Assembly: GCF_003049645.1 (NCBI RefSeq)
Contig: NZ_PYWK01000001.1
Coordinates: 620,001 to 684,000, forward strand
DNA length: 64,000 nucleotides
Reading direction: 5' to 3'
From: Metasolibacillus fluoroglycofenilyticus
GTDB lineage: Bacteria; Bacillota; Bacilli; Bacillales_A; Planococcaceae
Shown here: positions 34,604 through 43,512 of the stretch, in pieces
How the letters are laid out: each line of letters begins with the position of its first letter
Position numbering within the stretch: position 1 is the first letter of the stretch
Position numbers and translations under genes: made by a program
The notes under the pieces: generated by a model
Seen by the model: the letters and a program-made list of their open reading frames with translations, nothing else
Databases searched by the model: none
Told to the model about the DNA's origin: nothing

Positions 34604-35953
34604 ATGAAAAAGAAAAAAAAGCAACTAAGATTAGTTACGCCATTCCAATTGCTTGTGTCGTATTATTTTATAGCAATTGCTACATCGTTTTTTTTGCTGC
34701 GACTCCCGGGGGTACATCGAGAAGGGATAGAGGTAGCTTATTTAGATACATTATTTACAGCGGTTAGTGCAGTAAGTGTTACGGGTTTAACTGTTTTTGA
34801 TATTTCGGAAACATATACGACATTTGGGCTTGTTATGCTTCTTATCGTTTTGCAGCTGGGTGCTATTGGCATTATGTCACTTGGGACATTTATTTGGCTG
34901 CTTGTTGGGAAGCGCATTGGTATGCGTGAAAGACAGTTGATTATGATTGACCATAATCAATACAAATTATCTGGAGTTGTTCAATTAATTCGTGAGATTG
35001 TAAAAATATTATTTTTCATTGAAGCTGCTGGTGCGATAATTTTAACTTTGCACTTTCAACGTTATTTTGATACGTGGCAGGAAGCTTTAATACATGGTGT
35101 TTTTACATCGATTTCAGCAACGACAAATGGCGGCTTTGACATTACAGGTATGAGTTTGCAGCCGTTTCATTTAGATTATTTCGTTCAATTTGTAACCATG
35201 CTATTAATTGTGCTTGGAGCAATTGGCTTCCCTGTTTTAATTGAATTAAAGATTTTTTTAACAAAAAAAGACCGGACATTCCGATTCAGTCTGTTTACTA
35301 AAATTACGACAGCGACATATGGGATATTATTTATTATCGGCTCATTAGGCATTCTAGCACTTGAGAGCTTTCACTCATTTAAAGGGATGACTTGGCATGA
35401 GGCTTTATTTTCCGCCATGTATCATTCGGTATCGACACGCTCAGCAGGCTTGACAACCTATGATGTGCAAACATTCGGTGAGGCAACAGACCTTTTTATG
35501 AGCTTTTTAATGTTTATTGGGGCATCCCCTAGCTCTGTTGGTGGAGGAATTCGTACGACCACATTTGCCATAGCTATTTTATTTTTAATTACGTATGCAA
35601 ATGGCCGAGAAGAAATTCAAGTGTTTGGGCGGGAAATTCATATGATTGATGTATTCCGTTCCTTTGTTGTAATTACATTGGCGCTTTTCATGGTGTTTTT
35701 AGCTGCCATTATGCTGCTTATTTCGGAGCCTCATGCAACGGCTACACAGCTAATTTTTGAAATTACATCAGCGTTCGGGACATGTGGAATGTCACTTGGC
35801 ATTACGAGCGATTTATCGACATTTGGAAAAATCGTTATTATGATTTTAATGTTTATTGGTCGTGTTGGATTAATTTCATTTTTATATACTTTAGGTGGTA
35901 ATACGAAGAAATTAAAATACCATTATCCCAAGGAACGCGTAATTATTGGCTGA
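34604..35953 (+). CDS. ktrB: Ktr/Trk-type potassium channel subunit
   Basis: The 449-residue protein shows the four-fold M1-P-M2 design of KtrB/KtrD. Pore signatures are SVTGLTVF, ATTNGGFDI, SVSTRSAGLTT and SAFGTCGMSLGI, each carrying the selectivity-filter Gly. A basic cytoplasmic N-terminus (MKKKKKQLR) precedes the first helix. It imports K+ with a cytosolic KtrA or KtrC partner, which is not encoded here. In Bacillus the KtrA/C gating ring is inhibited by cyclic di-AMP. Confidence 0.92.
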   Translation: MKKKKKQLRLVTPFQLLVSYYFIAIATSFFLLRLPGVHREGIEVAYLDTLFTAVSAVSVTGLTVFDISETYTTFGLVMLLIVLQLGAIGIMSLGTFIWLLVGKRIGMRERQLIMIDHNQYKLSGVVQLIREIVKILFFIEAAGAIILTLHFQRYFDTWQEALIHGVFTSISATTNGGFDITGMSLQPFHLDYFVQFVTMLLIVLGAIGFPVLIELKIFLTKKDRTFRFSLFTKITTATYGILFIIGSLGILALESFHSFKGMTWHEALFSAMYHSVSTRSAGLTTYDVQTFGEATDLFMSFLMFIGASPSSVGGGIRTTTFAIAILFLITYANGREEIQVFGREIHMIDVFRSFVVITLALFMVFLAAIMLLISEPHATATQLIFEITSAFGTCGMSLGITSDLSTFGKIVIMILMFIGRVGLISFLYTLGGNTKKLKYHYPKERVIIG

Positions 35954-35990
35954 AAAAAGGCTAGCCAGATTTTTCTGGTTAGCCTTTTTT
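35953..35990 (+). terminator. Terminator after ktrB
   Basis: AAAAAAGGCTAGCCAGA pairs with TCTGGTTAGCCTTTTTT (one G-U). The A/T symmetry makes it suitable for both strands, including the converging radical SAM gene. Confidence 0.92.
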
Positions 35991-36068
35991 GAAGTTGCTA
36001 ATAGAACAAAAAAGTTACCTAACAAATGATGAGCATTTCAATCAAACAGCAGCGCGATAGCCTTTTTT

Positions 36069-37808
36069 CTACAGTGCCTTAATATCTGCAAAATAGGGTT
36101 GCTGACCTTGACGGAAATAAGTGAATAAATAGCCTTTGTGCTTTGTAATTTGACCATTAACGAAATCGCCATAAGAAATCGTTGCTGGAATGATGAGCGA
36201 GTGCTTGAATAAATCACGCTCGGTTATTCCCATTGCCGCAAACTCTTGTCCTGCGATAGCAGGGTTTTGGCGGAGCTGTGCATAAATATTTTTTTGCTCT
36301 ACGTCATCTACTCGCTTATTCCACCAAATTTTACGTGGTTGGAATTGCTGCTCCTGTAAGTAATCAAGCTGCATAATATTTTGTACAATATCTAAATCGA
36401 CGTTTGGTACTGTTTGTAAAAATTCTAGCAAGCGGCGGAACAGATCTTCTAGCTGATGCCCGATACGAGACCAGCCACGTGTTTCCCAATATGTACCGAA
36501 GCTTTGGAAAAAGTCAAACGGAGTTTCGAACACTTCAGTTACTAAATATTCAATTGTGAAATCCATACGATGAGCATTCCAATATTTCTCAAGTACGTCC
36601 TCGGCATGCTTAATACGAACGATATCATCAAACGTTAGCACATTATTTGAAAAAATTTCGTATGGGGCAATGTCGACGTATGTGTAACCGTATTTTTTAG
36701 CTTCTAGGCGTAGACCGGTCCCACGTAATAGCTTTAAAAACCCTAATTGCAATTCTTCGGGGCGCATGGCAAAAACATCGTTAAATGTGTCGCGGAAGGA
36801 AGCGTAATCCTCCTCTGGTAGACCAGCAATTAAATCTAAATGTTGAGCGATTTTGCCGCCTTCCTTGACCATCGTAACAGTGCGTTTTAATTTTTCAAAG
36901 TTTTGTCGACGTTTGACAAGCTCATTTGTTAAATCGTTTGTCGACTGTACACCGATTTCAAAACGGAACAAGCCTTTTGGCGCATTGTCATTTAAAAATT
37001 GAATTACTTCTGGACGCATAATATCCGCCGTTATTTCAAATTGAAACACAACGCCAGGCTTGTGCTCATCAATTAAAAATTGAAACATTTCCATTGCGTA
37101 GCTACGGCTAATATTGAAGGTACGGTCTACAAATTTAATTGTTTTCGCACCATGCTCCATTAAAAAGCGAATATCCTCTTTTATTTTTTCGCGATTAAAA
37201 TAACGCACACCTACTTCGATGCTCGATAAACAAAACTGGCATTGGAAAGGGCAACCACGACTTGTTTCAATATATTGGATACGCTTGCCAAGATGAGGTA
37301 AATCTTCAGCAAAGCGGAATGGTGATGCGAGCTCACGCAAATCAATTTTTGCTGGTTGTGCATGGATTTTTACTTTGCCTTCTGCTAAATAGCAAATACC
37401 ACGTACATCTTCTAAAGGAATTTTGCCATTGAAATAATGCATTAATTCCTTAAAGGAAGTCTCCCCTTCCCCCATAACGATGAAATCAATTTCAGTATGA
37501 TTTTTTAGCCAATGATGCACGTCATAAGATACTTCAGGTCCACCTAAAATAACTTTCGTATTAGGCAAAACAGTTTTCAACATTTTCACTACATGTAGCG
37601 TTTCTTCAATGTTCCAAATATAACAGCTAAAGCCCACGATATCAGGCTGCTTTTGGAATAAATCTGAAACGATATTAAATGCGGGGTCTTTAATTGTATA
37701 TTCAGCAAGCTCTGGTATAAATTCAGGGTAGGCACTTGCTTTTAAGTAGCGAATTGCTAAATTGGTATGAATATATTTGGCGTTTAATGTTGCTAATACA
37801 ATTTTCAT
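36069..37808 (-). CDS. B12-binding-fold radical SAM protein (DUF4080 type)
   Basis: The start at 37808 follows GAGGAGAG; a longer frame to 37862 has no ribosome binding site. The 579-residue protein has an N-terminal cobalamin-binding-like Rossmann domain (about 1-130, with VILGGPEVSYD), a radical SAM barrel with Cys186, Cys190 and Cys193 in RGCPFQCQFC, the SAM motif GGKIAQHLDLIAGLPEED, and a C-terminal helical DUF4080 region. I do not see the DxHxxG cobalamin ligand, so cobalamin may bind base-off or not at all. Such proteins are widespread in Bacillales and lack a known reaction. Confidence 0.88.
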   Translation of the reverse strand: MKIVLATLNAKYIHTNLAIRYLKASAYPEFIPELAEYTIKDPAFNIVSDLFQKQPDIVGFSCYIWNIEETLHVVKMLKTVLPNTKVILGGPEVSYDVHHWLKNHTEIDFIVMGEGETSFKELMHYFNGKIPLEDVRGICYLAEGKVKIHAQPAKIDLRELASPFRFAEDLPHLGKRIQYIETSRGCPFQCQFCLSSIEVGVRYFNREKIKEDIRFLMEHGAKTIKFVDRTFNISRSYAMEMFQFLIDEHKPGVVFQFEITADIMRPEVIQFLNDNAPKGLFRFEIGVQSTNDLTNELVKRRQNFEKLKRTVTMVKEGGKIAQHLDLIAGLPEEDYASFRDTFNDVFAMRPEELQLGFLKLLRGTGLRLEAKKYGYTYVDIAPYEIFSNNVLTFDDIVRIKHAEDVLEKYWNAHRMDFTIEYLVTEVFETPFDFFQSFGTYWETRGWSRIGHQLEDLFRRLLEFLQTVPNVDLDIVQNIMQLDYLQEQQFQPRKIWWNKRVDDVEQKNIYAQLRQNPAIAGQEFAAMGITERDLFKHSLIIPATISYGDFVNGQITKHKGYLFTYFRQGQQPYFADIKAL

Positions 37809-38280
37809 AATTTCTCTCCTCTTCACATTTATCCTTGTATTAACAGGCTGTAAGATTCCCACATAAAAATATGAAGTGGGAGGACGGTCTGTAAAACTCG
37901 AATAGTGAAGCTTCCAATCCCTACGGACAGAAGATTCACTTTATCATTGTAGCAGTGTATCAAAAAGGCGACAACTTACTAGTTTTTTGAGATATGTAAG
38001 TGAAAAGTTATTTGTTCAATTACAACTCTGTACCATCAAAACTTTTGAAAGATTCAATTTAATTTAGTTAAAATTTGGACACTTGCTCAATTAAATGTTA
38101 AATTAGTATTTAACTATAAGATAAAAAATATTTGCTAAATTAAAATAAAATGTCTTTATTGCTAAATAATTTTTCGGAAAATATAGAATATTAGGTAATA
38201 AAAATGTAATATAGTTAATAGGATATAAATAGCATACTAATTGATAGCGCGATTACTTTACAACAGGAGGTTCGTTTTCT
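37809..38280. other. AT-rich divergent intergenic region
   Basis: This 472-bp region separates the divergent radical SAM and sensor kinase genes. It has one small hairpin, CCCAC/GTGGG, at about 37859-37881, and a stretch near 37825-37846 similar to the leader at 12872. The part from 38000 to 38260 is very AT-rich. No known riboswitch or reading frame was recognised. Confidence 0.5.
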
Positions 38281-39684
38281 TTGAGTTATATTGATATTTC
38301 TAAGCTTGATAGACTCTTTGACGAGTGTAAAGAGTCGATGATTGTCATGCACGAATCAGGTCAAATTCAAAAAATGAATCAAGAAGCAGCGCAGTTATTA
38401 AGTTGGAATCATATGGTAGAGCAGCTGATGCTTGATGAAATGTCCAGTGCAACATGGGATGCTTTTATGAAACAGGTGAAGTATTCAGGAATAGCGTTTT
38501 GTAATGTAAACATTATTGTAGAAAATAATACAATTTCTACTAGTGCATTTGGTTGTTATTTTGAAAAAGAACAATCCATTATCGTATGGCTAAGTCCAAA
38601 TTTCAATGAGGACGAGTTATTCACTAAAGATATTCTATGCTCTATTATAGACTGTGCGTGCTACGATGCAATTTTGTCGGACAAGCAAGGCTACATTATA
38701 GGGATGACACAGGGTGCTTTAGAAATTTTAGGGTATAAAAATGAACAAACATATGAACAGTTGTTGTACGACTTAGGCTTTTCAAAGCAGCAAATTTTTG
38801 AGTATCTTGAAAATATTGATCATAGCTCCACAGGCACTATCATTTTTGAGCGTAGTATTGCTGAGAAGGCAATGACTTATGAACTGACAGCACTCGCTAT
38901 CAGTTCTACGAATATAATTGTTACAATATTTAAAGAGGTGACTGCTGAAATAAAGGACACACATCTGGAAGAAGAAAAAATACTGTCGAACTTAAACGAG
39001 CTTGTTGCGACAATTGTCCATGAAATACGAAATCCAATGACTTCTTTAAAGGGCTTTTTAGAATTATTAAAGTTGAATATGAGTGAAGATGGCAAGCAAT
39101 ACTTTTCAATTATTGATGCTGAATTTGAGCGCCTAGAGCTTATTTTAGAGGACTTCTTATATTTATCGAAGCCACCTAAATATGCGATGGAAGAGATTTC
39201 TTTAGTGGAAGCTATTCAACAAATTGTTGACCTTATGCAGCCACAAGCAATTCAAAGCAATATTTTATTAATGCTTCAATATTCTTTAGTTGATGAATTC
39301 AAAATGCTAGGGAATGAAGTGCGTTTAAAGCAGTTGCTTATAAATGTTATTAAAAATGCAATTGAAGTAATGCCATTAGGTGGAACTATCACAATTGCTT
39401 TAGGCTATAATGTGGAAGGCAATATTGAGTTAACTATTAAAGATGAAGGCTACGGAATGAGTGAGGAAACGATGCAAGGGTTATTTACACCTTTCTTCAC
39501 TACAAAGAAGCAAGGTTCTGGGCTTGGTCTACCTCTTGTCAAGAAAATTATTGAGGAGCATAATGGCGATATTAATGTTTGGAGCAAGGAAGGCATAGGT
39601 ACAGAATTCACCTTTACGATTCCTGTTGATCCATATAAATATGTAATGAATATTCCATTACATGAATCGATAAGCCTAACTTGA
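38281..39684 (+). CDS. Soluble PAS histidine kinase, sporulation-kinase-like
   Basis: The 467-residue protein starts with TTG, about 10 nt after AGGAGG. It has no membrane helix. One or two PAS-like domains (about 8-105 and 118-222) precede HisKA with His247 in VATIVHEIRNPMTSLKGFLELL and an HATPase domain (INVIKNAIEVM, DEGYGMS, GSGLGLPLV). The layout resembles KinA or KinE of B. subtilis, with no partner regulator nearby. Phosphorylation of Spo0F is a reasonable inference. A strong terminator follows. Confidence 0.88.
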   Translation: MSYIDISKLDRLFDECKESMIVMHESGQIQKMNQEAAQLLSWNHMVEQLMLDEMSSATWDAFMKQVKYSGIAFCNVNIIVENNTISTSAFGCYFEKEQSIIVWLSPNFNEDELFTKDILCSIIDCACYDAILSDKQGYIIGMTQGALEILGYKNEQTYEQLLYDLGFSKQQIFEYLENIDHSSTGTIIFERSIAEKAMTYELTALAISSTNIIVTIFKEVTAEIKDTHLEEEKILSNLNELVATIVHEIRNPMTSLKGFLELLKLNMSEDGKQYFSIIDAEFERLELILEDFLYLSKPPKYAMEEISLVEAIQQIVDLMQPQAIQSNILLMLQYSLVDEFKMLGNEVRLKQLLINVIKNAIEVMPLGGTITIALGYNVEGNIELTIKDEGYGMSEETMQGLFTPFFTTKKQGSGLGLPLVKKIIEEHNGDINVWSKEGIGTEFTFTIPVDPYKYVMNIPLHESISLT

Positions 39685-39699
39685 TGATTTCAGAAAGAG

Positions 39700-39739
39700 G
39701 CTGCGGTAAAGTCAGATACCAGTCTGATTTTACCGCAGC
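39700..39739 (+). terminator. Terminator after the sensor kinase
   Basis: A 17-bp stem (39700-39716 with 39723-39739, one G-U) closes a 6-nt loop; the following sequence TTCTT is a weak U tract. Confidence 0.8.
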
Positions 39740-39882
39740 TTCTTGGTCGTAGTTATCAATACTAAGAGAAAGTATCTATTAAATTACGCTATCTTAAAAG
39801 CCCTATTTTTAGAAAATAAGATTAAAAAATTGGACAAGGCTCTCAAGCAATAGCTATAATGCTTTGTATATATTATCTTGCT

Positions 39883-40049
39883 TCAGCAATGTTTTTTCAG
39901 CATGCAATTTAAAAACATGCTGAAGCAGGATAAAGCCCCGAGCGAATGTCACAGGTTTTTAAAGATGGCTGGATGACGAAAAATAGTCAGTCGCTGTTAC
40001 AGAAGGTGGCGTTATTGGATAAACGATAGCTTGCGGAGGCGTAATTGAT
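39883..40049 (+). repeat. Repeat family 1, copy R5
   Basis: The copy begins TTATCTTGCTTCAGCA, folds into a long palindrome (GCTTCAGC..TGTTTTT/AAAAACATGCTGAAGC), closes with GGATAAAGCCCC, continues GCGAATGTCACAGGTTTTT and ends GGAGGCGTAATTGAT. It lies directly before the MhqR-like gene, so its 3' end may form part of the leader. No other features were seen in this 385-bp intergenic region besides the terminator. Confidence 0.78.
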
Positions 40050-40069
40050 TTCAGATAAGGATGGATTAC

Positions 40070-40516
40070 ATGGCTTCAGAAGAAATTAAACAATCATTAA
40101 AATTATTTATTGTACTATCACGTGCGTATAAAGCAATTAATGAAATAACGAATGACTTTTGCCAAAAAAGCGGGTTGAATCAAACTGAATTTGCGGTATT
40201 AGAGCTTTTATATCATAAAGGGAGACAGCCATTACAGCATATTGGGAATAAAATATTATTAGCAAGTGGCTCGATTACTTATGTGGTAGATAAGCTTGAA
40301 AAAAGAGGGTACTTAAAACGTGTATCTTGTGCAGAAGATCGCCGTGTAACGTATGCGGAAATTACAGAGGCAGGCTCCGACTTTATGGCAGAACTATTTC
40401 CTCAGCATGAGAAAAATTTGCATGAATTAGTAAGTGTATTATCCCCAGAGGAAAAGGAGCAAGCAATTGAGCTACTAAAGAAATTAGGCTTATCAGTGAA
40501 AGATTTATCATACTAA
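40070..40516 (+). CDS. mhqR: MarR-family repressor, MhqR-like
   Basis: ATG at 40070 is preferred since the AAGGA site abuts the ATG at 40061. The 148-residue protein has a winged helix-turn-helix with the stretches LKLFIVLSRAYKAI, NQTEFAVLELLYHKG, ILLASGSITYVVDKLEKRGYL and EDRRVTYAEITEAG, which are very close to what I recall of B. subtilis MhqR (145 residues), the repressor of quinone-detoxifying dioxygenases and azoreductase. It lacks obvious redox Cys pairs. A matching operator lies before yceI at 7509-7526. No dioxygenase gene is adjacent. Confidence 0.85.
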   Translation: MASEEIKQSLKLFIVLSRAYKAINEITNDFCQKSGLNQTEFAVLELLYHKGRQPLQHIGNKILLASGSITYVVDKLEKRGYLKRVSCAEDRRVTYAEITEAGSDFMAELFPQHEKNLHELVSVLSPEEKEQAIELLKKLGLSVKDLSY

Positions 40517-40603
40517 AGGAAGGCGTCTGAAAAGACGTTCACTTTAGTGTTGGCCACCTTTTATTCTTTTTTAGTTAATATTTTAATAAAAAATAATAAA
40601 GGG

Positions 40604-40753
40604 CGTGTCTGAAAAGTTATTTTGAGACACGCCCTTTGCGATGAGGATAAGGATAGTGGCGATTTATTGTGACTACTGTAGGAGTACATCTTCTATGTGT
40701 CGAAAGCAAAGGCTGTCCAAAATGCCGGCTATGCTCGGCTTTTTGGGCAGCCT
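40604..40753 (+). repeat. Repeat family 2, copy C
   Basis: The first hairpin is GGGCGTGTCT/AGACACGCCC with loop core GAAAAGTTATTTTG. Next come TTTGCGATGAGGATA, ATAGTGGCGATTTATTGTGA and CTACTGTAGGAGTACAT, then the second hairpin GGCTGTCCAAAATGCC..GGCTTTTTGGGCAGCC (40710-40752). The order is the same as in copy B. Confidence 0.85.
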
Positions 40754-40764
40754 ACATCTTTTCA

Positions 40765-41454
40765 TTATTTAATTGTTAAGCCCATTTGTGCTAACGCATC
40801 TTTTAAATCGGCTTGATTATCAAAAATCGTTAAGCGAATAAACTTATCGGGCATTTCATATAAAAGCGTCAGTACCGTTTCGCCTTCCAATTCTACGTAA
40901 AATGTCTGCATATTTGTAATTTGCTCATTTAATTGAATCGGAGATAAATCGTATTCACTATAGCCCTCTTCAGGAGCAATGGCATTTACTGCATCACTTG
41001 TATTTGTGAGTAATTCATCAAATGCTATTTCTGCTTTTGGAAACGCTTCGATACGCATTGATACATCTGGATCGATATCCGCCATTACGATATCTCGACC
41101 GGGCTCTTCAGCAGTAATTGTAAAGCCGTCTATTAAGTTTATAGAATAATCTTGCTGAGGGCTTTTTACATTAATTGTTGAACCTTTTATTTCCTGATTA
41201 TTGGATTTATACGTAATTGATTGCGCGTTGCTAGATGAATTTTCTTCTGGTGTGCTGATTTCTGAATTTTCTTCTTCATTCTCATTTTCTTCTACTGTGC
41301 CATCATCGTCTGTTTCCTCTTGATTGTTAGGTTCTTCATTTGTTGCACCATTCGAATCAATGTTTGGCGATGGTTCTTCTGTTTTTGACTCTGTATTGCA
41401 TGCTGCTAATAATAGAGCAGTTAAAATAGAGAGAATTAATAAATATTTTTTCAT
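40765..41454 (-). CDS. Uncharacterised lipoprotein with acidic linker
   Basis: The 229-residue protein has a lipoprotein signal with lipobox LLAAC (Cys19) and a strongly acidic low-complexity linker (about 23-78, rich in Glu, Asn and Ser). Its folded domain (about 80-229) contains YSINLIDGFTITAEEPGRDIV and VSMRIEAFPKAEIAFDELL. It starts behind AAGGAGG. I recognise no specific family; a surface or penicillin-binding-protein-associated role cannot be shown. The CPBP protease gene lies upstream on the same strand with a 64-bp gap. Confidence 0.85.
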   Translation of the reverse strand: MKKYLLILSILTALLLAACNTESKTEEPSPNIDSNGATNEEPNNQEETDDDGTVEENENEEENSEISTPEENSSSNAQSITYKSNNQEIKGSTINVKSPQQDYSINLIDGFTITAEEPGRDIVMADIDPDVSMRIEAFPKAEIAFDELLTNTSDAVNAIAPEEGYSEYDLSPIQLNEQITNMQTFYVELEGETVLTLLYEMPDKFIRLTIFDNQADLKDALAQMGLTIK

Positions 41455-41518
41455 TTAACATTCCTCCTTACAGTATAAGGACGTACTTAATTAAAATAAG
41501 TTTCCTGCAAAAAAGCAA

Positions 41519-42130
41519 TTATGTGAGTGGTAAAACTAAGAATAATAATAAAACAAAGACAACATGAGATACAATAATTAGCGGTAAGCTTTTTTTCCAT
41601 TCATATAGAGCGCCCCATAATAGCCCTGCAACAAAGGCTGCGATTACACCGGGGATGAAGCCGCTAATAGCGACCGAAATAGAGAAGAGAGCAGCAGTAA
41701 TAATAACCGCATAGCTACTTTTAACAAATCGCTTTAATTGTTGTTGAACAAAGCCCCGCCAAAACATTTCCTCTCCAACAACGATAATAAAGATAAGTAG
41801 TAAATAATGCCAAACTGTAGATGGTCCATATTTCCCTAAGAAGCTAGCAATTTGTTGCGAAGTATTCGGACTTATTAGTGGCAATATTAAATAGCCTGCT
41901 TTGACGATACCATATGTGATTGTGCCATAACCAATACCGAATATTAAATATTGCCATGTAGGTAAGCTATCTTCAAATTTTTCTGTTACGAGTGAAATGG
42001 CAATACCGACTAATAAAGTGAATGTGTATAAATACCAGAAAATCGTTTTTTCAGAAAATGTATAAAACAGCATTGCGTACATGAAAATTAAAGAAAGCAA
42101 CAGTACTGGAGCTTGTTTAATGAATTTCAT
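41519..42130 (-). CDS. CPBP-family intramembrane protease
   Basis: ATG at 42130 is chosen over TTG at 42142, which abuts AGGAGG. The 203-residue protein has about seven helices and the Abi/CPBP motif Glu120-Glu121-x3-Arg125 in VVGEEMFWRGFVQQQL, then a second motif with ALYEWKKSLPLIIVSHVVF carrying the His. Members are Rce1-like proteases, some linked to bacteriocin self-immunity, but no bacteriocin gene is nearby. It may share a transcript with the lipoprotein gene. Confidence 0.87.
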   Translation of the reverse strand: MKFIKQAPVLLLSLIFMYAMLFYTFSEKTIFWYLYTFTLLVGIAISLVTEKFEDSLPTWQYLIFGIGYGTITYGIVKAGYLILPLISPNTSQQIASFLGKYGPSTVWHYLLLIFIIVVGEEMFWRGFVQQQLKRFVKSSYAVIITAALFSISVAISGFIPGVIAAFVAGLLWGALYEWKKSLPLIIVSHVVFVLLLFLVLPLT

Positions 42131-42160
42131 AAAATGTATCAACCTCCTAACGTAATACTA

Positions 42161-42210
42161 ACAAAAAAACTCCCCTTCATCATCAATTTTATGACGAAAG
42201 GGAGTTTTTC
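42161..42210 (-). terminator. Hairpin terminator between ykvS and the CPBP gene
   Basis: AAAAACTCCCCTT and AAGGGAGTTTTT pair with a single bulge, extended by a partial CAT/ATG stem. The A and T tracts would allow termination on either strand; ykvS is the gene upstream on the minus strand. Confidence 0.75.
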
Positions 42211-42341
42211 TAAACAATGTAGGTATAGTAATTGTAAATAATGCCATAATATAATACTAAACAAGGCTTATGAGAGCCGATTGTAGCAAACTTTGTGGCA
42301 TTCGATAAACATATTGAAACAGCAAAGAAACATGTGCTGAA

Positions 42342-42518
42342 TCAAGATAAAATTTTATAGCGTTTATGGTTAACGACTGTTTTTTCTTCTATTTCTAGGT
42401 CCGTGAAATTTTCCATAATGGTTAAGTCAACGATAACAGAATTCTCATTTACTTTTTCAACAATACCTTGTAAGCCATCCTTAAATTCAATGATATTTCC
42501 AACTTCGGCAATTTTCAC
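42342..42518 (-). CDS. ykvS: YkvS-like small protein (DUF2187)
   Basis: This 58-residue frame starts with GTG, a few nt after AAGGAGTTGA. The product VKIAEVGNIIEFKDG, LQGIVEKVNENSVIVDLT, NFTDLEIEEKTVVNHKRYKIL closely matches my memory of Bacillus YkvS. The family is a single small beta-barrel, KOW-like domain of unknown role, often 55-60 residues long. Conservation of the whole length supports a real gene. Confidence 0.87.
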   Translation of the reverse strand: MKIAEVGNIIEFKDGLQGIVEKVNENSVIVDLTIMENFTDLEIEEKTVVNHKRYKILS

Positions 42519-42753
42519 AGGCAGTCAACTCCTTTAATGACTTCATAATTCACGTCATTACCATAACTGTTTTTAAGAATAACATAATAATAGTATAGAA
42601 ATCAATTATATCGGTAAGGCTTGTATTATTTTACTAAAATGTGTTAAATAGAGCTGTATTTTGTAGGGAAATATTGTATAATAGCAATAAAATGATTTTA
42701 AAGTAAATGAACCTGGAAAAAGAAATTTATTTTGAAGGAGATATGAATTTTCC

Positions 42754-42942
42754 ATGGAAGTATATAGAAAAATGATTAATGATTTAAGAAATCGGGAAGT
42801 ACAATCAATAGAAATAGAAAAAAGTGATTTTTTAGCTTTTCGCCAAATTTTAGTAAGTGAGCCTGATTTTAAACATTTTAGAGGAGAGGCAAAGCAGGGA
42901 GGCAATATTATATTTACTTATTTAGATATTGCTAGAACATAG
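42754..42942 (+). CDS. Small conserved-looking protein of unknown function
   Basis: The 62-residue product begins MEVYRKMINDLRNREVQSIE and includes EKSDFLAFRQILVSEPDFKHF and RGEAKQGGNIIFTY. It is predicted to be soluble alpha/beta. GAAGGAG precedes the ATG by 12 nt, a little far. It lies 37 nt before the Spo0E-like gene in the same direction and the two probably share a transcript that ends at 43288. I cannot name the family. Confidence 0.7.
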   Translation: MEVYRKMINDLRNREVQSIEIEKSDFLAFRQILVSEPDFKHFRGEAKQGGNIIFTYLDIART

Positions 42943-42979
42943 GCAAGTTATTTGGATCAATGAATAGGGGGGGACAAAA

Positions 42980-43165
42980 GTGGAGGAAGGTATTTTAAAG
43001 CAGCTTGAACGCACGCGTGAACAGATGATTCGTTCGGGGATTGAAAACGGACTGCGAAATGCCAAAACAATTCGCTTGAGTAGACAACTAGATCGATTGA
43101 TGAACAAATATGCAAAGCAAAAGCAAGAAAATCAAAATATGTTAGATGATCAATTAATGAATTAA
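42980..43165 (+). CDS. Spo0E-family aspartyl-phosphate phosphatase
   Basis: The 61-residue helical protein has the Spo0E pattern: LKQLERTREQMIRSGIENGL, then KTIRLSRQLDRLMNKYAK with the S-x-x-L-D core that contacts phosphorylated Spo0A. The usual SQ(E/K)LD appears here as SRQLD. It starts with GTG after GGGGGG. It should dephosphorylate Spo0A and delay sporulation, opposing the two orphan kinases in this window. Confidence 0.9.
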   Translation: MEEGILKQLERTREQMIRSGIENGLRNAKTIRLSRQLDRLMNKYAKQKQENQNMLDDQLMN

Positions 43166-43253
43166 AATATAATTTTTATAAATCATGTTTAACTTTATGA
43201 AATCGTGGGAATAGTATGAATGAACACAGCAACATTCTCATTTCCCCCTTTTT

Positions 43254-43288
43254 GAGTAGAAGCAAATTCAAGCTTCTGCTCTTTTTTT
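43254..43288 (+). terminator. Terminator after the Spo0E-like gene
   Basis: GAGTAGAAGC (43254-43263) pairs with GCTTCTGCTC (43272-43281, one G-U), followed by TTTTTTT. The remainder of the 347-bp gap to 43512 has only a weak hairpin near 43458-43480; a short frame at 43216 crosses the terminator and is rejected. Confidence 0.9.
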
Positions 43289-43512
43289 GTTTAGCTACTA
43301 TAATAATTCCTCTTTTTGCAGTACAGTATAGAGGAGGGAATTGTCCAAAAAGATATAACTATTTTTTAGCGCAACAAAAATTTACTTTTTATTGAATGTC
43401 TATCTTTTTTAGATGGCGAGCATTTCTACAAAATAGAAAAGAGCTGTTACAAGAAGCGGGATGCTAGCCTGCTTTTTATGACAAGCCTAGAAATTATGAG
43501 GAGGATTTGATT

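Noticed and set aside
34513..34767. 84-codon frame overlapping the ktrB start
   Set aside because: It is a frame-shifted shadow of ktrB; ktrB has full family motifs and its own ribosome binding site.
37809..38280. Cobalamin or T-box leader before the B12-fold radical SAM gene
   Set aside because: No cobalamin core motif (such as GCCACTG) and no T-box antiterminator sequence could be found on the minus strand.
43216..43395. Short frame starting MNEHSNILISPF
   Set aside because: It reads straight through the strong terminator at 43254-43288 and has only a weak GTGGGA upstream.
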